Source: Arenimonas sp049195245
Lineage (GTDB): Bacteria > Pseudomonadota > Gammaproteobacteria > Xanthomonadales > Xanthomonadaceae
Direction: 5' to 3'
NCBI RefSeq assembly: GCF_049195245.1
Contig: NZ_JBMIRR010000027.1
Location: 558,001-622,000, forward strand
DNA length: 64,000 nucleotides
Shown one piece after another: positions 60,952 through 64,000 of the stretch. The notes beneath the pieces are model-generated. The model saw nothing but the letters and a program-made list of their open reading frames with translations, was not told where the DNA came from and did not search any database. The translations under genes were made by a program, and so were the position numbers. Each line of letters begins with the position of its first letter. The stretch's first letter is position 1.

Positions 60952-63900
60952 ATGAGCACCCCCGCCTCCAGCCTCCCCACCACCGACACCGGCACCGAGC
61001 GCAGCCCGCTGCGCTTCGTCACCGCGGCCAGCCTGTTCGACGGCCACGACGCCGCCATCAACATCATGCGCCGCCTGATCCAGGCCCAGGGCGTGGAAGT
61101 GGTGCACCTGGGCCACAACCGCAGCGTCGAGGACGTGGTGCGCGCGGCCCTGCAGGAAGACGCCGACGGCATCGCGCTGAGCAGCTACCAGGGTGGCCAC
61201 ACCGAGTACTTCAAGTACATGGTGGACATGCTGAAGGAGCGGGGCGCCGGGCACATCCGCGTGTTCGGAGGCGGTGGCGGCACCATCACGCCCGAAGAGA
61301 TCAAGGAACTGCAGGACTACGGCGTCGAGCGCATCTATCACCCGAATGACGGGATGCAGATGGGCCTGGTGGCCATGATCGAGGACCTCGTGCGGCGGAC
61401 CGAAAGTGCAAGGACCGCGTACCAGGTACATTTTTCCGGAGAAGAGAGCGGCAAAAAGGGGAAGAGCCCACCCCGGAAAAATGTACCTGGTACGTTGGCT
61501 CCGAACATCAACGACGAAATCAGCATCGGCAAATTCCTCACCGCCATCGAGGAAGGCGAATTCGACGAAGCCCAGCTGACCAAACTCCGCAAGGAATGGC
61601 AGCTCGCCGCAGGCAAAACCCCGGTCATCGGCCTGACCGGCACCGGCGGCGCCGGCAAGTCCAGCGTCACCGACGAGCTGATGAACCGCTTCCTGCAGCA
61701 CTTCCCGGAAATGCGCATCGCCGTCATCTCGGTCGACCCCACAAGACGCCGCACCGGCGGCGCCCTGCTGGGCGACCGCATCCGCATGAACTCGCTGCGC
61801 AGCCCGCGCGTGTTCATGCGATCCATGGCCACCCGCCGCCAGCACGCCGCCACCAACCCGGTGCTGAAGGACTGCGTGGCCTTCCTGCGCGCCCAGGGCT
61901 ACGACCTGGTGATGGTGGAAACCGCCGGCATCGGCCAGAGCGACAGCGAGATCGTGGACCTGGTGGATTTCCCGGTGTACGTGATGACCAGCGACTTCGG
62001 CGCGCCCAGCCAGCTCGAGAAGATCGACATGATCGACTACGCCGAGCTGGTGGTGCTGAACAAGTTCGACAAGCGCGGCGCCGAAGACGCCCTGCGCGAC
62101 GTGCGCAAGCAGTGGAAGCGCAACCGCGTCGCCTTCGCCCTGAAGGACGAGGACGTGCCGGTGTATCCCACCATCGCCAGCCAGTTCAATGACCCCGGCG
62201 TGACCTGGATGTTCACCAACCTGTGCCGCCTGGTGCGCGAGAAGCTGGAGCTGCCGGCCGAAAAGTGGACGCCGCAGGGCGAGGTCACGCTGAAGGAGCC
62301 GCGCGCCACCGTGCTGATCCCCGGCGCCCGCACCCGCTACCTGGCCGAGATTGCCGAGCAGGGCCGCGCCATCAACGCCAGCATCGAGAAGCAGGCCGAG
62401 GCCGCCGACCGCGCCCAGAGCTACTGGCAGAGCCTGCGCGACCTGGAAGACCCCGCACTGCCGCGCCAGCTGGACCAGTACGACCCCGAGCAGCTGTCGC
62501 TGCCCAAGAGCGGCGCCGCCGCCCTGGACTACCCCGCCAGCGGCGAACGCCGTACCGGCCAGCCCGACCGCCGCAAGCCCACCTTCGCCTGGGAACGCCG
62601 CCAAAACCTCAACACCACCGAAACCCCGGCCGCGCCCACCGTGGACCGCAGCCTGGTCACCCTGCGCCAGCGCTACAACGACGCGGTGAAGGCGCTCAGC
62701 GCCGAGAGCATCCAGCTGCTGCGCGACTGGCCCGAGCGCCTTAAGTCCATTACCGACGACGTGACCGAGTACCACGTGCGCGGCAAGGCCATCCCGGTCG
62801 AGAACTACAGCCAGTCGCTCAGCCACCAGAAGATCCCGAAGATCGCCGCGCCGACCTACCGCAGCTGGGGCGAACTGCTGGTGTTCCTGGGCAAGGAAAA
62901 CCTGCCGGGTTCGTATCCCTACACCGGCGGCGTTTACCCCTACCGCCGCACCGGCGAAGACCCCATCCGCATGTTCGCGGGCGAGGGCACGCCCGAGCGC
63001 ACCAACCGCCGCTTCCACTACCTCAGCGTGGGCCAGCCGGCTGCGCGGCTCAGCACGGCCTTCGACAGCGTCACCCTGTATGGCGAAGACCCGGCCATCC
63101 GCCCCGACATCTACGGCAAGATCGGCAACAGCGGCGTCAGCATCGCCACGCTGGACGACATGAAGAAGCTGTACTCCGGCTTCGACCTGTGCGCGCCCAC
63201 CACCAGCGTCAGCATGACCATCAATGGCCCGGCCCCGATGATCCTGGCGATGTTCATGAACACCGCCATCGACCAGCAGGTGGAGAAGTACCTGCGCGAA
63301 GACCAGGCCCGCTGGGACGAGGCGCACAGGAAGATCGAAGCGTTCTTCGAAGGCAAGAAGCGCCCCGAATACCACGGTGAGCTGCCGCCCACCAACGACG
63401 GCCTGGGCCTGGGCCTGCTGGGCGTCACCGGCGACCAGTTGGTGGACCCGCTGACCTACGAGCGCATCAAGCAGGACACGCTGCGCCAGGTGCGCGGCAC
63501 CGTGCAGGCCGACATCCTGAAGGAAGACCAGGCCCAGAACACCTGCATCTTCAGCACCGAGTTCGCCCTGCGCATGATGGGCGACATCCAGCAGTACTTC
63601 GTGGACAACAAGGTCCGCAACTTCTACTCGGTGTCCATCAGCGGCTACCACATCGCCGAAGCCGGTGCGAACCCGATCAGCCAGCTGGCCTTCACCCTGA
63701 GCAACGGCTTCACCATCGTCGAGTACTACCTGGCCCGCGGCATGGCCATCGACGACTTCGCGCCCAACCTGAGCTTCTTCTTCAGCAACGGCATGGACCC
63801 GGAATACACGGTGATCGGCCGCGTGGCCCGCCGCATCTGGGCCCGTGCCATGCGCGAGCGCTACGGCGCCAACGAGCGCAGCCAGATGCTGAAGTACCAC

Positions 63901-64000
63901 ATCCAGACCAGCGGCCGCTCACTGCATGCGCAGGAGATCCAGTTCAACGACATCCGCACCACGCTGCAGGCGCTGTATGCGCTGTTCGACAACTGCAACA
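60952..64000 (+). CDS. icmF: Fused isobutyryl-CoA mutase IcmF (3' end beyond the window)
   Basis: Adenosylcobalamin-dependent mutase fused to its own G-protein chaperone. The frame is open to the window edge (1016 codons seen). The B12-binding domain (about 20-145) has DGHDAAI with the axial His32, VVHLGHNRS and GGHTEYF. The MeaB-type GTPase (about 215-470) has GLTGTGGAGKSS, VISVDPTRRRTGG and NKFDKRG. The mutase part follows with GSYPYTGGVYPYRRTGEDPIRMFAGEG in pieces, ISGYHIAEAGANPISQ and FFFSNGMDPEYTVIGRVARR. It interconverts isobutyryl- and n-butyryl-CoA or related acyl-CoAs. Residues 156-181 are encoded by an inserted palindromic repeat. Confidence 0.93.
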   Translation, partial: MSTPASSLPTTDTGTERSPLRFVTAASLFDGHDAAINIMRRLIQAQGVEVVHLGHNRSVEDVVRAALQEDADGIALSSYQGGHTEYFKYMVDMLKERGAGHIRVFGGGGGTITPEEIKELQDYGVERIYHPNDGMQMGLVAMIEDLVRRTESARTAYQVHFSGEESGKKGKSPPRKNVPGTLAPNINDEISIGKFLTAIEEGEFDEAQLTKLRKEWQLAAGKTPVIGLTGTGGAGKSSVTDELMNRFLQHFPEMRIAVISVDPTRRRTGGALLGDRIRMNSLRSPRVFMRSMATRRQHAATNPVLKDCVAFLRAQGYDLVMVETAGIGQSDSEIVDLVDFPVYVMTSDFGAPSQLEKIDMIDYAELVVLNKFDKRGAEDALRDVRKQWKRNRVAFALKDEDVPVYPTIASQFNDPGVTWMFTNLCRLVREKLELPAEKWTPQGEVTLKEPRATVLIPGARTRYLAEIAEQGRAINASIEKQAEAADRAQSYWQSLRDLEDPALPRQLDQYDPEQLSLPKSGAAALDYPASGERRTGQPDRRKPTFAWERRQNLNTTETPAAPTVDRSLVTLRQRYNDAVKALSAESIQLLRDWPERLKSITDDVTEYHVRGKAIPVENYSQSLSHQKIPKIAAPTYRSWGELLVFLGKENLPGSYPYTGGVYPYRRTGEDPIRMFAGEGTPERTNRRFHYLSVGQPAARLSTAFDSVTLYGEDPAIRPDIYGKIGNSGVSIATLDDMKKLYSGFDLCAPTTSVSMTINGPAPMILAMFMNTAIDQQVEKYLREDQARWDEAHRKIEAFFEGKKRPEYHGELPPTNDGLGLGLLGVTGDQLVDPLTYERIKQDTLRQVRGTVQADILKEDQAQNTCIFSTEFALRMMGDIQQYFVDNKVRNFYSVSISGYHIAEAGANPISQLAFTLSNGFTIVEYYLARGMAIDDFAPNLSFFFSNGMDPEYTVIGRVARRIWARAMRERYGANERSQMLKYHIQTSGRSLHAQEIQFNDIRTTLQALYALFDNCN
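61418..61494. repeat. 77-bp inverted repeat inside the icmF linker
   Basis: A 22-bp perfect inverted repeat: left arm 61418-61439 (CGTACCAGGTAC...) and right arm 61473-61494 (...GTACCTGGTACG), with 33 nt between. The frame of icmF stays open through it and reads YQVHFSGEESGKKGKSPPRK (then NVPGT). The core TACC(A/T)GGTA relates it to the repeats at 50473 and 56984. It falls in the linker between the B12-binding and GTPase domains. Confidence 0.75.

Noticed and set aside
58654..63900. Open frame of 1748 codons on the minus strand opposite the Sel1 genes and icmF
   Set aside because: It is the antisense image of recognisable genes in very high-GC DNA, with low-complexity His/Ala/Gly/Val content and no domain.

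Overview
The window is high-GC, gene-dense chromosomal DNA from a gammaproteobacterium. It is most likely a member of the Xanthomonadaceae (Lysobacter/Luteimonas/Xanthomonas group). The basis is the gene content and order (TrpR-like YerC gene in front of a full hisGDCBHAFIE operon, fused HisB and HisIE, EfpL-type translation factor, liu leucine-degradation genes, fused IcmF mutase) and the style of the -10 boxes (TAGAAT, TACAAT). I see no phage, integrase, transposase or CRISPR array. The accessory material consists of short repeat elements sitting in operon junctions.

Layout. 1-3.9 kb: a DUF2339/DUF3999 membrane-protein pair on the minus strand. 4.0 kb: tRNA-Pro(CGG). 4.2-7.5 kb: hisS (TTG start) and an enlarged MIO-type ammonia-lyase. 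7.5-9.3 kb: a 7TM-DISM diguanylate cyclase, divergent from the TrpR-like regulator. The two are separated by an 18-bp perfect palindrome. 9.8-16.9 kb: the histidine operon, with nearly every junction overlapping. 17-18.6 kb: a secreted metallophosphoesterase. 18.5-21.6 kb (minus): the mtnB-mtnD-mtnC methionine-salvage genes plus a C13 (legumain-like) peptidase. 21.7-23.5 kb: a HiPIP and RmuC. 23.5-26.4 kb (minus): two APC permeases. 26.6-29.2 kb: Nudix, EfpL, SDR and GNAT genes.

29-46.8 kb (minus strand) holds the leucine/isovalerate catabolic route: leucine dehydrogenase, LiuA, thiolase, LiuB, LiuC, LiuD and HMG-CoA lyase. It is interrupted by unrelated genes: an HscC Hsp70 with a J-like partner lacking the His of HPD, two Ala-rich lipoproteins, a GxxExxY gene carried on a 436-bp inverted-repeat element, a lipoprotein and a PAS-GGDEF-EAL protein.

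47.1-50.4 kb is a plus-strand operon of an ECF sigma factor, a ChrR-like cupin, a COG4315 secreted protein, a DUF3034 protein and a signal-peptide-bearing truncated globin. The sigma gene has no ATG, GTG or TTG start at a sensible position, and it is preceded by a strong terminator that closes a gene-less 300-base stretch (candidate small RNA). Then follow a PilU-like ATPase, a beta-propeller diguanylate cyclase, an unknown gene coupled to a TPR-sulfotransferase, three Sel1-repeat exported proteins, and the 5' part of icmF, which has a palindromic repeat inserted in frame in its interdomain linker.

The most interesting signals are (i) the GxxExxY inverted-repeat element and its 140-bp deletion derivative, both fitted into operon junctions, (ii) the repeat turned into coding sequence inside icmF, (iii) the sigma-cupin-globin operon with its non-canonical start and the candidate RNA upstream, (iv) the TrpR-like gene with its palindrome before the his operon, and (v) the enlarged ammonia-lyase beside hisS. 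All of this was read by eye; no database search or folding program was run.
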